Below are positions 1 through 10,341 of a stretch of 53,406 nt of DNA, piece by piece. Each line of letters opens with the position of its first letter. The first letter of the stretch is position 1. The position numbers and the translations under genes were made by a program. This DNA is from Pseudoduganella aquatica. Lineage in GTDB: Bacteria > Pseudomonadota > Gammaproteobacteria > Burkholderiales > Burkholderiaceae_D. The notes beneath the pieces are model-generated. The model was not told where the DNA came from and did no database searches. It saw only the letters and a program-made list of their open reading frames with translations. The DNA lies in contig NZ_WWCU01000041.1 in assembly GCF_009857595.1 (NCBI RefSeq), positions 1-53,406 of the forward strand, read 5' to 3'.

Positions 1-1
1 G

Positions 2-151
2 CCTGCCGGTGCGGAGCCGGGCGCCCCGCCGTCCATGCCGGCTGAACCGGCGCCGGAACCGCCGGCCGAGCCGGCCGAGCCCGCCGAGCCGCCGCCGCGG
101 CCAGACGACACCAAGCCGGATCCCGATCCGCCGCCCGAACAGCAGCGATAA
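2..151 (+). CDS. C-terminal fragment of a Pro/Glu/Ala-rich protein
   Basis: The frame is open from the left edge of the window and closes with TAA at 149-151, so only the last 49 residues are visible. They are almost entirely Pro, Ala, Glu and Asp (repeats of the type AEPAEP, then PDPDPP) and end in EQQR. Such tails are usually disordered linkers or surface extensions, and no domain can be named. A hairpin terminator follows within 10 bases, which supports this frame as the true end of a gene. The start and the function lie outside the window. Confidence 0.6.
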   Translation, partial: PAGAEPGAPPSMPAEPAPEPPAEPAEPAEPPPRPDDTKPDPDPPPEQQR

Positions 152-156
152 AACAC

Positions 157-190
157 CAGCCCGGATGCCCACGCAGACCGGGCTTTTTAT
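157..190 (+). terminator. Rho-independent terminator after the leftmost gene
   Basis: Arms AGCCCGG (158-164) and CCGGGCT (178-184) enclose a 13-base loop and are followed directly by a T-run. It lies just after the stop codon of the partial gene. Confidence 0.8.
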
Positions 191-191
191 T

Positions 192-369
192 TACTGAAAT
201 ATTGCTGTGCAACATAGTAAATATACTTGCATAAATTTCTTTATTGACGGAAATTAAATATAATCAAAAGAACAATGGTTTTGCCGTGTTTATGCTATAT
301 TGGTTTTCGCAGTCCCGAACTCTTTGGTTAGCTCATCAACCAATAAAATCAACTTTTTAAGGATAACCT
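192..369. other. AT-rich intergenic leader before the first PEP-CTERM gene
   Basis: This stretch is strikingly AT-rich compared with the flanking genes. A TATAAT box lies at 259-264 but no good -35 element is spaced from it, so the promoter is not assigned. A small hairpin (TTGGTT 324-329 with AACCAA 338-343) sits in the presumed 5' leader, and AAGGA precedes the ATG at 370. I see no gene here. Confidence 0.5.
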
Positions 370-858
370 ATGAAATTGAAACTTATTGTTGCGAGCTTAT
401 TAGCCGCAGCTTCCCTGGGCGCCTCGGCGGCGGATCAACTGGTCATTCTGGATGATAACCCGCTGGCAAACAACTTCTTCCAATCCGTCAAATCCCCGGT
501 CGATGATGTACTGTCCGGCGGCTCCGACGTAATCACTTTTGGCGGCCTGGCACCAGGCCTGTACGAGATCGTCGTGACGATCAGCGGCCAAAACCTGACC
601 TTCGACGGCACCCTGTCGAACCTGAACGGCACCACCGGCAGCGTCTTCAGCGATGGCAAGCTGCGCTTCTTCGGCGTTGAACACAGCGGCGCCGCTCCAT
701 TCGTGCTGAGCTTGTTCGGCACGGGTGCTGCGGGCGCGAAATACAGCGGCGAAGTGAGCGTGACGGCGGTACCGGAACCAGCCACCTACGGCATGCTGAT
801 CGGCGGCCTGGGTATCCTGGCTTTCCTGGCTCGCCGTAAACAAGACTCTGACGCCTGA
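370..858 (+). CDS. PEP-CTERM sorting-signal exported protein (FxDxF-like)
   Basis: This 162-residue protein has a signal peptide (MKLKLIVASLLAAASLGASA, about residues 1-20) and a C-terminal PEP-CTERM signal. The signal consists of VPEP at 134-137, a hydrophobic helix rich in Gly and Leu, then ARRK. The beta-rich, Gly/Ser-rich middle ends in a pattern (L-x-G-x-G, then YSGEVSV before VPEP) resembling the FxDxF class of PEP-CTERM proteins. In that system an exosortase (not in this window) removes the tail, and many substrates are linked to exopolysaccharide or biofilm. AAGGA precedes the ATG. The specific function is unknown; the sorting class is clear. Confidence 0.85.
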   Translation: MKLKLIVASLLAAASLGASAADQLVILDDNPLANNFFQSVKSPVDDVLSGGSDVITFGGLAPGLYEIVVTISGQNLTFDGTLSNLNGTTGSVFSDGKLRFFGVEHSGAAPFVLSLFGTGAAGAKYSGEVSVTAVPEPATYGMLIGGLGILAFLARRKQDSDA

Positions 859-874
859 GGCGGGAACCAGCATT

Positions 875-908
875 AAAAAACCCGCTCGCGAGCGGGTTTT
901 GTTTTTTG
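875..908. terminator. Bidirectional terminator between PEP-CTERM gene and murJ
   Basis: CCCGCTCG and CGAGCGGG (881-896) form a perfect stem flanked by A6 on the left and a T-rich run on the right. It can therefore terminate both the rightward PEP-CTERM gene and the leftward murJ gene, which converge here. Confidence 0.85.
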
Positions 909-911
909 GAA

Positions 912-2462
912 TTACTTTGCGCGGCGCTTGAAGTCGCGGAAGCGGAAGCCCATTGCATATAATGCGAGGAAATAAATTGCCGCGCAAATAGTTATTATCA
1001 GAAATAATGTTCCAGCACGCAAGAATGGATGGTGGCCCATTGCCAGCCAGTCGACTTTTGCTGCACCGAACCATGCGGCCGCGCCCATCAGCCCCACCGC
1101 TACCAAGAGTTTCAAATAGAATTTCCCCCAGCCAGCTTTCGGCTGATAGACGCCGCGCTGGCGCAGGCCCCGGTACAGGAATGCCGCGTTGATGCAGGCC
1201 CCGAGTCCGATTGAAAGCGCCAGTCCCGCCACGGCGATGTAGGGAACAAACAACAGGTTCATCAGCTGCGTGGCGATCAGCACGCCGACCGCGATTTTCA
1301 CCGGCGTGCGGATATCTTGCTTGGCGTAAAACGCCGGCGCCAGCGTTTTCACGAGGATGATGCCGATCAGGCCGGCGCTATAGGCCACCAGCGGCTGGGC
1401 CGACATGGTGGCCGCTTCGGCGGTGAATTTACCGTAGTGGAACAGGGTGCTGATCAGCGGCACCGCCAGCGCGGCCATGCCCACCGCCGCCGGCAGCGCC
1501 AGCAGGAAGGTCAGGCGCAGGCCCCAGTCCAGCAGGTCTGAATACTCCTCGTGGTCGGCGTCCGCATTGGCCTTGGCCAGGCTCGGCAGCAATATGGTGC
1601 CCAGCGCCACGCCCAGCATGGCGGTGGGGAATTCCATCAGGCGGTCGGCATAGGACAGCCAGGAGATGCTGCCCTCGGCCAGGCGCGAGGCGATGCTGGT
1701 GTTGATCATCAGGCTGATCTGCGCAGCCGACACGGCGAACACGGCCGGCCCCATCTTCTTCAGCACGCGGCGCACGCCGCCGTCGCGCAGGCCCACCAAG
1801 GGGTTCAGATACAGGCGCGGCAGCATGCCGATGCGTATCAGCGCCGGGACCTGGATCGCCACCTGCAAAATGCCGCCCACGAACACGGCGATGGCCATGG
1901 CGTAGATGGGCTGCTTTAAATAGGGCGCCAGGAACAGCGAGGCGGCGATAAAGCTCAGGTTCAGCAGCACCGGCGTGACGGCGGGGATTTTGAACTGGCG
2001 CCAGGTGTTCAATATGCCGCCGGCCAGCGCCACGAAGGACATGAAGGCGATATAGGGGAACATCAGCCGCGTCATCCAGACCGAGGCGTCGAAGGCTTCC
2101 GGCGTGGCGCGCAGGCCGGTGGCGATCAGGTAGACGAACAGCGGGGCGCCTATAATACCGATCGCGCTGACCAGCACCGTGGCCCACACCAAGGTGGTGG
2201 CCACATGGTCGGCCAGCTCCTTGCTGGCTTCCTGGCCGTGCTGGTTCTTGTACTCGGCCAGTATCGGCACGAAGGCCTGCGAGAACGCGCCTTCGGCAAA
2301 CAGCCGGCGCAGCAGGTTGGGAATGCGGAAGGCGACGACGAAGGCGTCCGTGTAGGCGCCGGCGCCAAAGGCGCGCGCGAACAGGCTTTCGCGCAGCAGG
2401 CCGGTCACGCGGGACAGCATCGTCATGCTGGAGATGGCAGCGAGGGTTTTGAGCAGGTTCAT
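912..2462 (-). CDS. murJ: Lipid II flippase MurJ
   Basis: The 516-residue product matches the MurJ/MviN family in length and sequence. The N-terminus (MNLLKTLAAISSMTMLSRVTGLLRE in two parts) is characteristic, followed by FxIPNLLRRLFAEGAFSQAFVP, the signature of TM1-2 and the first cytoplasmic loop. About 14 hydrophobic segments run to a basic C-terminus (RFRDFKRRAK). MurJ moves undecaprenyl-linked peptidoglycan precursor from the inner to the outer leaflet of the cytoplasmic membrane and is usually essential. It is divergent from rpsT, a common arrangement in betaproteobacteria, and ends at a terminator shared with the gene before it. Confidence 0.96.
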   Translation of the reverse strand: MNLLKTLAAISSMTMLSRVTGLLRESLFARAFGAGAYTDAFVVAFRIPNLLRRLFAEGAFSQAFVPILAEYKNQHGQEASKELADHVATTLVWATVLVSAIGIIGAPLFVYLIATGLRATPEAFDASVWMTRLMFPYIAFMSFVALAGGILNTWRQFKIPAVTPVLLNLSFIAASLFLAPYLKQPIYAMAIAVFVGGILQVAIQVPALIRIGMLPRLYLNPLVGLRDGGVRRVLKKMGPAVFAVSAAQISLMINTSIASRLAEGSISWLSYADRLMEFPTAMLGVALGTILLPSLAKANADADHEEYSDLLDWGLRLTFLLALPAAVGMAALAVPLISTLFHYGKFTAEAATMSAQPLVAYSAGLIGIILVKTLAPAFYAKQDIRTPVKIAVGVLIATQLMNLLFVPYIAVAGLALSIGLGACINAAFLYRGLRQRGVYQPKAGWGKFYLKLLVAVGLMGAAAWFGAAKVDWLAMGHHPFLRAGTLFLIITICAAIYFLALYAMGFRFRDFKRRAK

Positions 2463-2747
2463 GGGCGGCGATTATAGCGGGCGCATCCGCCGCACAGCAT
2501 GAAGGGACCGTGAAATCGCCGTGAATTCGCTGCAAAAAGAGCAATTTGCGGCGCGCGCGGCGTTTTGGGAATTGCTCTACCGCCAAAAGCCCGCTATAAT
2601 TTAAGGCTGTACAGATTTCAGTATCGCAGACACTAATGTTTTGCCAGCGTCCCTTGGCTTACATGGTTAGGCAGACAGACTGAACAAACACCTGTTTGGC
2701 AAACGCTATTGTTTGCAAACGAACTTTGACAACGATTAGGAACTACC
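2463..2747. other. Divergent murJ/rpsT intergenic region
   Basis: No gene is visible. The region holds the rpsT promoter (2572-2600) and a leader of about 140 bases before rpsT. Long leaders are usual where S20 is controlled after transcription, but no specific fold was identified. Confidence 0.5.
2572..2600 (+). promoter_or_regulatory. Sigma-70 promoter for rpsT
   Basis: TTGCTC (2572-2577) and TATAAT (2595-2600) are separated by exactly 17 bases. The -10 box is a perfect consensus, as expected for a ribosomal protein gene. Confidence 0.8.
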
Positions 2748-3014
2748 ATGGCAAATACCGCACAAGCGCGCAAACGCGCTCGTCAAGCAGTCAAGCAAAA
2801 CGCTCACAACTCGTCGCAGCGTTCGACCCTGCGCACCGCTATCAAGGCAGTGCGTAAAGCGATCCAGGGCGGCGACAAAGCTGCTGCTACCGCAATCTTC
2901 CAGGCATCCGTGTCGACCATCGACAGCATCGCCGACAAGAAGATCATCCACAAAAACAAGGCAGCTCGCCATAAGAGCCGTCTGGCCGCTGCCCTGAAAG
3001 CACTGGCAGCCTAA
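2748..3014 (+). CDS. rpsT: 30S ribosomal protein S20
   Basis: The 88-residue, Lys/Arg/Ala-rich protein begins MANTAQARKRARQ and has the typical S20 body (QRSTLRTAIKAVRKAI, then KNKAARHKSRLAA). It is a small-subunit protein that binds 16S rRNA early in assembly. GATTAGGAACTACC supplies the ribosome binding site upstream of the ATG, and codon use is strongly biased, as in highly expressed genes. It is monocistronic, with its own promoter and terminator. Confidence 0.98.
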   Translation: MANTAQARKRARQAVKQNAHNSSQRSTLRTAIKAVRKAIQGGDKAAATAIFQASVSTIDSIADKKIIHKNKAARHKSRLAAALKALAA

Positions 3015-3058
3015 TTCCGCTGGCGGCGCTTGCGCCGCCGCGTAGTTGAGCAGGATGC

Positions 3059-3093
3059 AAAAACCCGCATGGCGCAAGCCATAGCGGGTTTTT
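3059..3093 (+). terminator. Terminator after rpsT
   Basis: AAAAACCCGC (3059-3068) and GCGGGTTTTT (3084-3093) form the stem. The loop contains a second short pairing (ATGGC/GCCAT). A separate GC-rich hairpin (3022-3039) lies between it and the stop codon. Confidence 0.85.
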
Positions 3094-3122
3094 GTACGTT
3101 GCGCGCCCGCAGGCGCGGCGCA

Positions 3123-3350
3123 TTACTTGGATGCGGCCGATGCTGCGGAGGCGGCCGAAGCGGCAGCCGAAGCCGATGCTTTTTTGTGTTTTTTCGCTTT
3201 GGGCGCGGAAGCGGAGGCCGATGCAGGTGCCGAAGCTGCAGGAGCGGACGCCATGGCCGATGCCGACGCCGAAGCGGGGGCTGCGGGAGCTGCGGCAAAA
3301 GCGGATGCGGCGAACAGGGATGCAACCAGAGCGGCGATAAGTTTGGACAT
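3123..3350 (-). CDS. Small Ala/Ser-rich low-complexity exported protein
   Basis: This 75-residue protein starts with a signal peptide (MSKLIAALVASLFAASAFA). It continues as almost pure Ala, Ser and Pro, with one basic patch (KAKKHKK) about two thirds along. The start was chosen because AGGAAATCGCC precedes this ATG and the signal peptide begins there; an in-frame upstream extension to 3455 has neither. After cleavage the mature peptide would be about 55 disordered residues. The Ala-rich, Lys-patched composition loosely recalls periplasmic acid-shock-type proteins, but no homology can be claimed. The opposite strand is also open because of the repeats. Confidence 0.65.
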   Translation of the reverse strand: MSKLIAALVASLFAASAFAAAPAAPASASASAMASAPAASAPASASASAPKAKKHKKASASAAASAASAASAASK

Positions 3351-3547
3351 GGCGATTTCCTTTAGCGGTTGGTGGAAAACACGGGATTCAAATGAATTTG
3401 CTTCACGAATCTGTTTCCTTAACGCATAGAAAAATCGCCAGTTGACATACGGCACATCAAATCGCGCAACTATTTTTGTTGCGCTGCATTAAGAAGGGCG
3501 GCTTTTCAGGGTGTGACGCCGGTGCCGCAGGTGCAGCATGGGCAGCC

Positions 3548-4111
3548 TCAGCGCGGCCGCAGATCCTTGGGCGACACTTCCATCCACTCGCCCGGCATCA
3601 GCGGATGGCTGGCCAGCGAGATGCCGCCGATGGCGCTGCGCACCAGGCGCAGCGTGGGGTGGCCGATGGCCGCCGTCATGCGCCGCACTTGGCGGTTCTT
3701 GCCTTCCTGCAGGGTGATGGCCAGCCAGGCCGTGGGCGCGTCGGCGCGGCTGCGGATGGGCGGATTGCGCGGCCACAGCCAGCCCGGCTCGGCAATGCGC
3801 ACCGCCTGGCAGGGCTTGGTGGTGAAGTCGCCCAGGTCGAGCGGCGCCTGCAGGCGCGCCAGCGCGTCCGCGTCCGGCACGCCTTCCACCTGCACCAGGT
3901 AGACCTTGGCCTCCTTGCGGTCCGGGTGGGCGATCTCGTGCTGCAGCTTGCCGTCGTCGGTGAGCAGCAGCAGGCCTTCGCTGTCGGCGTCCAGCCGGCC
4001 GGCCGGATAAACATTGGGGATCTTGACATGGTCGGCCAGCGTTTCGCGGCCGTCCTGCGGCGAAAACTGGCACAATACCTGGAAGGGCTTATTGAATAAG
4101 ATGAGCGGCAT
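3548..4111 (-). CDS. rluE: 23S rRNA pseudouridine synthase, RluE/RsuA family
   Basis: The 187-residue product opens MPLILFNKPFQVLCQF, as catalytic domains of this family do. It carries GRLDADSEGLLLLT, where Asp41 is the expected catalytic aspartate, and later the RxVRRMTAAIGHPTLRLVR element. It lacks an N-terminal S4 domain, which fits RluE-like enzymes (E. coli RluE modifies U2457 of 23S rRNA). The start at 4111 is preferred because it aligns with the family's beginning; in-frame upstream starts to 4195 add an unrelated Cys/His-rich stretch. It is divergent from icd. The exact target base is inferred. Confidence 0.85.
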   Translation of the reverse strand: MPLILFNKPFQVLCQFSPQDGRETLADHVKIPNVYPAGRLDADSEGLLLLTDDGKLQHEIAHPDRKEAKVYLVQVEGVPDADALARLQAPLDLGDFTTKPCQAVRIAEPGWLWPRNPPIRSRADAPTAWLAITLQEGKNRQVRRMTAAIGHPTLRLVRSAIGGISLASHPLMPGEWMEVSPKDLRPR

Positions 4112-4212
4112 AGACGAATTGTACCGTGGCGCCCGGCAAAATACTGGTGCATAATGTGAAACACACGTCTTATGTCTTATAGAAGACTCGACCACACCAC
4201 CCGGAGATCACG

Positions 4213-5466
<1,254 letters not shown>

Positions 5467-5507
5467 TTTGCAAGCCAGTGCGGCATCGCTGCCACGCTGG
5501 TTTGCAT

Positions 5508-5541
5508 GGCCCCGCACTGTTCGCCAGTGCGGGGCCTTTTT
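5508..5541 (+). terminator. Terminator after icd
   Basis: A perfect 12-bp stem, GGCCCCGCACTG (5508-5519) with CAGTGCGGGGCC (5525-5536), has a 5-base loop and is followed by five T. Confidence 0.9.
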
Positions 5542-5583
5542 CATTGGTGTATGCTGATGCTCTCAGACAACAAAGGAATCCAC

Positions 5584-5790
5584 ATGCAGTGTCCATTTTG
5601 CGGCGAGGGCGCCCTGGTGCACCAGACCAAGGATATGCCTTACACCTACGAAGGCAAATCGACCGTGATCCCGGCCGTCACGGGGGACTTTTGCGGCGCC
5701 TGCGGGGAGTGCGTGTTCACCGACAAGGAAAGCAAGCGCATCGGCGACGCCATGCTGGCTTTCAACCGGCTAGTGAATAGCGGCGCTTAA
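5584..5790 (+). CDS. Orphan MqsA/YgiT-type zinc-finger protein lacking the HTH domain
   Basis: The 68-residue protein starts MQCPFCGEG and has Cys3, Cys6, Cys37 and Cys40. This is the spacing that binds zinc in the N-terminal domain of the MqsA antitoxin, and the segment KDMPYTYEGKSTVI matches the MqsA fold. MqsA-type antitoxins of about 130 residues carry a C-terminal helix-turn-helix, but this one stops after the zinc domain. No MqsR-like toxin, or any small partner, lies on either side. The ATG at 5584 is supported by AAAGGAATCC. Short zinc-only relatives are known; its role here is unknown. Confidence 0.75.
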   Translation: MQCPFCGEGALVHQTKDMPYTYEGKSTVIPAVTGDFCGACGECVFTDKESKRIGDAMLAFNRLVNSGA

Positions 5791-5828
5791 TAAACAGGCA
5801 ATTTAGTTTCAATTATGTAATTTAAATG

Positions 5829-5853
5829 TATAATGGGAAAAATCAATTTCCCA
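5829..5853 (+). promoter_or_regulatory. TATAAT box overlapping an inverted repeat
   Basis: TATAAT at 5829-5834 is followed at once by TGGGAAA (5834-5840) and TTTCCCA (5847-5853), a perfect 7-bp inverted repeat with a 6-base spacer. It lies directly before the second PEP-CTERM gene. The -35 region is poor. The repeat could be an operator or a 5' mRNA hairpin. Confidence 0.4.
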
Positions 5854-5867
5854 AATACAAGGCTCCC

Positions 5868-6494
5868 ATGTTCCGTTCCGTGTTGTTCCTGGCCTTCGCC
5901 AGTGCTTTCGCCACCAGCGCCCACGCCAACCTGATACAGAACGGCAGCTTCTCCAACTCCAGCGTTGCCTATGGCAGCGCGCTGTACGCCAATGGTTTTA
6001 CGCAGACTGTGGTATCGGCCCCCGGCTGGACCTTCAGCAACGGCAGCGGCATCATCGACCACGCGTGGGACAGCATGGCGAGCCAGGGCACGGTGGCCTT
6101 CCTGCAGAACTATAGCCCTTTGCACTGGGCCGATCCCATCCTGTCGCAAGCGTTCAGTTCGTCCGCCAGCAGCTTCCAGGTGAGCTTCCAGTTGTCGCAG
6201 CGCGGCGGCAACTACGAAAGCGTGAACGTCAAGCTGGACGGCAAGGCGCTGGCGCCGACGCTGCAGCCGGTGGGATCGGAATGGACCTCGTACACTTTTA
6301 ATATTGCAGGCCTGACGGGCGGCACGCACACGCTGAGCTTCAATGGCATCAACCTGTCCAACGCAAGCGATTCGACGCTGTTCATCGACAACGTGAGCGT
6401 GCTGGCGACCACCGTGCCGGAACCGGCCAGCGCAGCCTTGCTGCTGACCGGCCTGGGCCTGGCCGGCCTGATCCGCCGCCGCCGTGCAAAGTGA
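5868..6494 (+). CDS. PEP-CTERM sorting-signal exported protein with jelly-roll-like domain
   Basis: This 208-residue protein has a signal peptide ending near SAHA (residue 20) and a mature start NLIQNGSF, a typical opening of carbohydrate-binding-like beta-sandwich domains in PEP-CTERM proteins. Its C-terminus is VPEPASAALLLTGLGLAGL then IRRRRAK (183-208), a complete PEP-CTERM signal. The body has aromatic and Asn/Ser-rich strands (GWTFSNGSG, VSFQLSQRGG, LFIDNVSV). It is presumably cleaved by an exosortase and delivered to the envelope or matrix. The start was set at 5868 because the signal peptide begins there. The ligand is unknown. Confidence 0.85.
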   Translation: MFRSVLFLAFASAFATSAHANLIQNGSFSNSSVAYGSALYANGFTQTVVSAPGWTFSNGSGIIDHAWDSMASQGTVAFLQNYSPLHWADPILSQAFSSSASSFQVSFQLSQRGGNYESVNVKLDGKALAPTLQPVGSEWTSYTFNIAGLTGGTHTLSFNGINLSNASDSTLFIDNVSVLATTVPEPASAALLLTGLGLAGLIRRRRAK

Positions 6495-6539
6495 ACCCGA
6501 CTCCAGCCAGCCTGTGCTTGGCGGCGAGGGTGACTGAGG

Positions 6540-6938
6540 TTATTTGCACTGGAAGCTGAATTTTCCAGTGCGTAACTCGTCTGTCGCCGTGCATAGCTTC
6601 GCTGGAGGAGGGACGTCCAGCCTCAGGTAACGCTCAGTACGGGCGTACAAGCAATCCACTTGATACCTGTAGGATGGCGCATCCGCATTGACTGGCCAAG
6701 TCTGGTGGATCTTCGCGTTCGATTTGCGCTCATCGGATGGCGCCATGATCGGAAGGCTGCTTGTCGCGTCTGCCGCCTGGCCCGCCGGGAAACATAGAAC
6801 GCGAACAGACTCCAGGCGGCTTGCTGGAATTCCCCATTTCGCGGGTGCACTGGCCGGGCAAGAGACCTGTTGCGCAAACCCTTGTTCCGCCGCCGCAGCC
6901 ATTGCTGCCGTCATAAGCAATCGGCAGGTGATGTTCAT
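6540..6938 (-). CDS. Small exported Cys-containing protein, STY0301-like
   Basis: The 132-residue product has a signal peptide (MNITCRLLMTAAMAAAAEQGFAQ) and a mature start VSCPASAPAKWG. The C-terminal half (W, then Y-R-Y-Q-V-D-C-L-Y, R-Y-L-R-L, then paired Cys near residues 108 and 131) resembles the STY0301 group of uncharacterised secreted proteins. GGTGA precedes the chosen ATG; the frame remains open upstream to 7115, but that extension is basic and lacks a signal peptide. It converges on the PEP-CTERM gene with 45 bases between them and no terminator. Function is unknown and the family link is tentative. Confidence 0.6.
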   Translation of the reverse strand: MNITCRLLMTAAMAAAAEQGFAQQVSCPASAPAKWGIPASRLESVRVLCFPAGQAADATSSLPIMAPSDERKSNAKIHQTWPVNADAPSYRYQVDCLYARTERYLRLDVPPPAKLCTATDELRTGKFSFQCK

Positions 6939-7083
6939 TCGATCACCGAATAGAGTTCCGGTCGTTGCGCTACGCCGGCTGCGGGGAGGCCGAGCCGACG
7001 CACTGCCCATTTCCGACGACCGTCTTTTGATCGGCATAGGCACGTCAGCAACGCCGCGCCGGGTTGTACGCAGGGCAGGAACG

Positions 7084-7110
7084 AAAAAAAACCCCACGAT
7101 TGCGGGGTTT
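7084..7110 (-). terminator. Terminator of the cold-shock gene
   Basis: On the minus strand AAACCCC (7104-7110) and GGGGTTT (7089-7095) pair and are followed by a run of T (A-run 7084-7091 on the plus strand). It lies just after the csp stop codon. Confidence 0.85.
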
Positions 7111-7132
7111 CTCACTTCCGGACAGCTAACGC

Positions 7133-7336
7133 TTAGGTCGACTGGATGTTGGAAGCTTGCTTGCCTTTAGGGCCTTGGGTGACTTCGAACTGAACTTTTT
7201 GACCTTCTTTCAGGGTCTTGAAGCCGTTCATGTTGATCGCGGAGAAGTGTGCGAACAAATCCTCGCCGCCATCATCAGGAGTGATGAAGCCAAAGCCTTT
7301 GGAGTCATTGAACCACTTAACGGTACCAGTTGCCAT
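7133..7336 (-). CDS. Cold-shock protein, CspA family
   Basis: The 67-residue protein is a single cold-shock domain: MATGTVKWFNDSKGFGFITPDDG contains the RNP1-type motif KGFGFI, and EDLFAHFSAI contains RNP2. It binds single-stranded RNA and DNA and melts mRNA structure, acting as an RNA chaperone or antiterminator. The start is the family's standard MATG. Upstream lies a leader of about 110 bases and a TTGACA promoter, the usual layout for genes controlled through their 5' UTR. The family is certain; which csp paralogue it is cannot be told. Confidence 0.95.
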   Translation of the reverse strand: MATGTVKWFNDSKGFGFITPDDGGEDLFAHFSAINMNGFKTLKEGQKVQFEVTQGPKGKQASNIQST

Positions 7337-7669
7337 AAAAAAAACTTTCAATAAAAACGAATCACACGAGCCATAAAAGCAAGAAGCTTCCTGCCCCCTC
7401 CTCGACGCCTCACTTCTTATCAACATGTACATTTCTGCACAAGTCGATATGGCATTGTTGGCGGAACAATTTTTAATGTCAAGCGCTTTCGGCGCGCTGT
7501 TGGTATTTTTCTTGCAACAGCAACATTGCTCAACAAAAAAGCAACTCTTGATTTTTCGGCGGTGGCCGCCATCTGCGCCAAGTCGGGAAAACGCGTAAGA
7601 TGGAATACATGTGGATTTACCTCCATAAAGCACGTTGCAACAACACCGAAAGCATTAGAATATAAGCGT
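7337..7669. other. Divergent csp/clpS intergenic region
   Basis: No gene is supported in these 333 bases. The csp promoter and its long leader occupy the left part. On the right, a TAGAAT box (7656-7661) lies only 8 bases before the clpS ATG, and no clear Shine-Dalgarno sequence is seen there. clpS may therefore be transcribed with little or no leader, or from a site further upstream. Confidence 0.45.
7454..7482 (-). promoter_or_regulatory. Candidate csp promoter
   Basis: On the minus strand a perfect TTGACA (7482-7477) is followed after 17 bases by AACAAT (7459-7454). The -10 box is weak. Initiation here would give a leader of about 110 bases. Confidence 0.5.
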
Positions 7670-7968
7670 ATGGCAACCAAGCATGACACCGAACAGCTGC
7701 TGGAACGGCAGACGCTAAAACCGCCTCCCCTGTACCAGGTGGCGTTGCTGAATGACGACTACACCCCGATGGAATTTGTCGTGGCCGTGATTCAGGAGTA
7801 CTTCAACAAGGACCGTGAGACGGCCACCCAGATCATGCTCAGCGTGCACCGCTACGGCAAGGGCGTGTGCGGCGTCTTCTCGAAGGATATCGCGAGTACC
7901 AAAGTGGAGTTTGTATTAACGCATGCACGCAAGGCAGGCCACCCCCTGCAGTGTGTGATGGAGGAAGT

Positions 7969-7972
<4 letters not shown>
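7670..7972 (+). CDS. clpS: ATP-dependent Clp protease adapter ClpS
   Basis: The 100-residue protein has a short flexible N-terminus followed by the ClpS core: PPLYQVALLNDDYTPMEFVV, then a helix and THARKAGHPLQCVMEEV. ClpS docks on the ClpA N-domain and delivers N-degron substrates to ClpAP. It overlaps the next gene in an ATGA arrangement, so the adapter and its unfoldase are translationally coupled. The ATG at 7670 gives the family's usual length; an in-frame extension upstream has no similarity. Confidence 0.96.
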
Positions 7973-10272
<2,300 letters not shown>

Positions 10273-10277
10273 AAACC

Positions 10278-10306
10278 AAACCCGCCTCCGAGGCGGGTTT
10301 TTTATT
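10278..10306 (+). terminator. Terminator after clpA
   Basis: CCCGCCTC and GAGGCGGG (10281-10297, one-base centre) are flanked by A-rich and T-rich runs. It could also act on the leftward hydrolase gene. Confidence 0.85.
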
Positions 10307-10308
10307 TC

Positions 10309-10341
10309 GTAGGGCGGGTTAGCGCGAGCGCGTAACCCGCC
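10309..10341 (+). repeat. Solo REP element overlapping the 3' end of a gene
   Basis: GTAG is followed by GGCGGGTTA, an inner stem GCGC/GCGC, one bulged G, and TAACCCGCC. It is the only unpaired copy of the family in this window. Its bases supply the stop codon and last residues (RVTRSR) of the leftward hydrolase that ends at 10319. Confidence 0.85.

Noticed and set aside
3127..3429. Plus-strand frame over the Ala/Ser-rich gene, encoding an Ala/Asp/Glu-rich product
   Set aside because: It arises from the same GC-rich triplet repeats. The minus strand has a proper signal peptide and Shine-Dalgarno sequence.
4140..4190. Promoter boxes for icd (CATAAT at 4150, repeated GTCTTAT)
   Set aside because: No -35 element at acceptable spacing could be paired with either, so no promoter was called.
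5478..5583. Longer start for the MqsA-like protein (ATG 5506)
   Set aside because: The extra residues are encoded by the icd terminator hairpin. The ATG at 5584 aligns with MqsA and has AAAGGA upstream.
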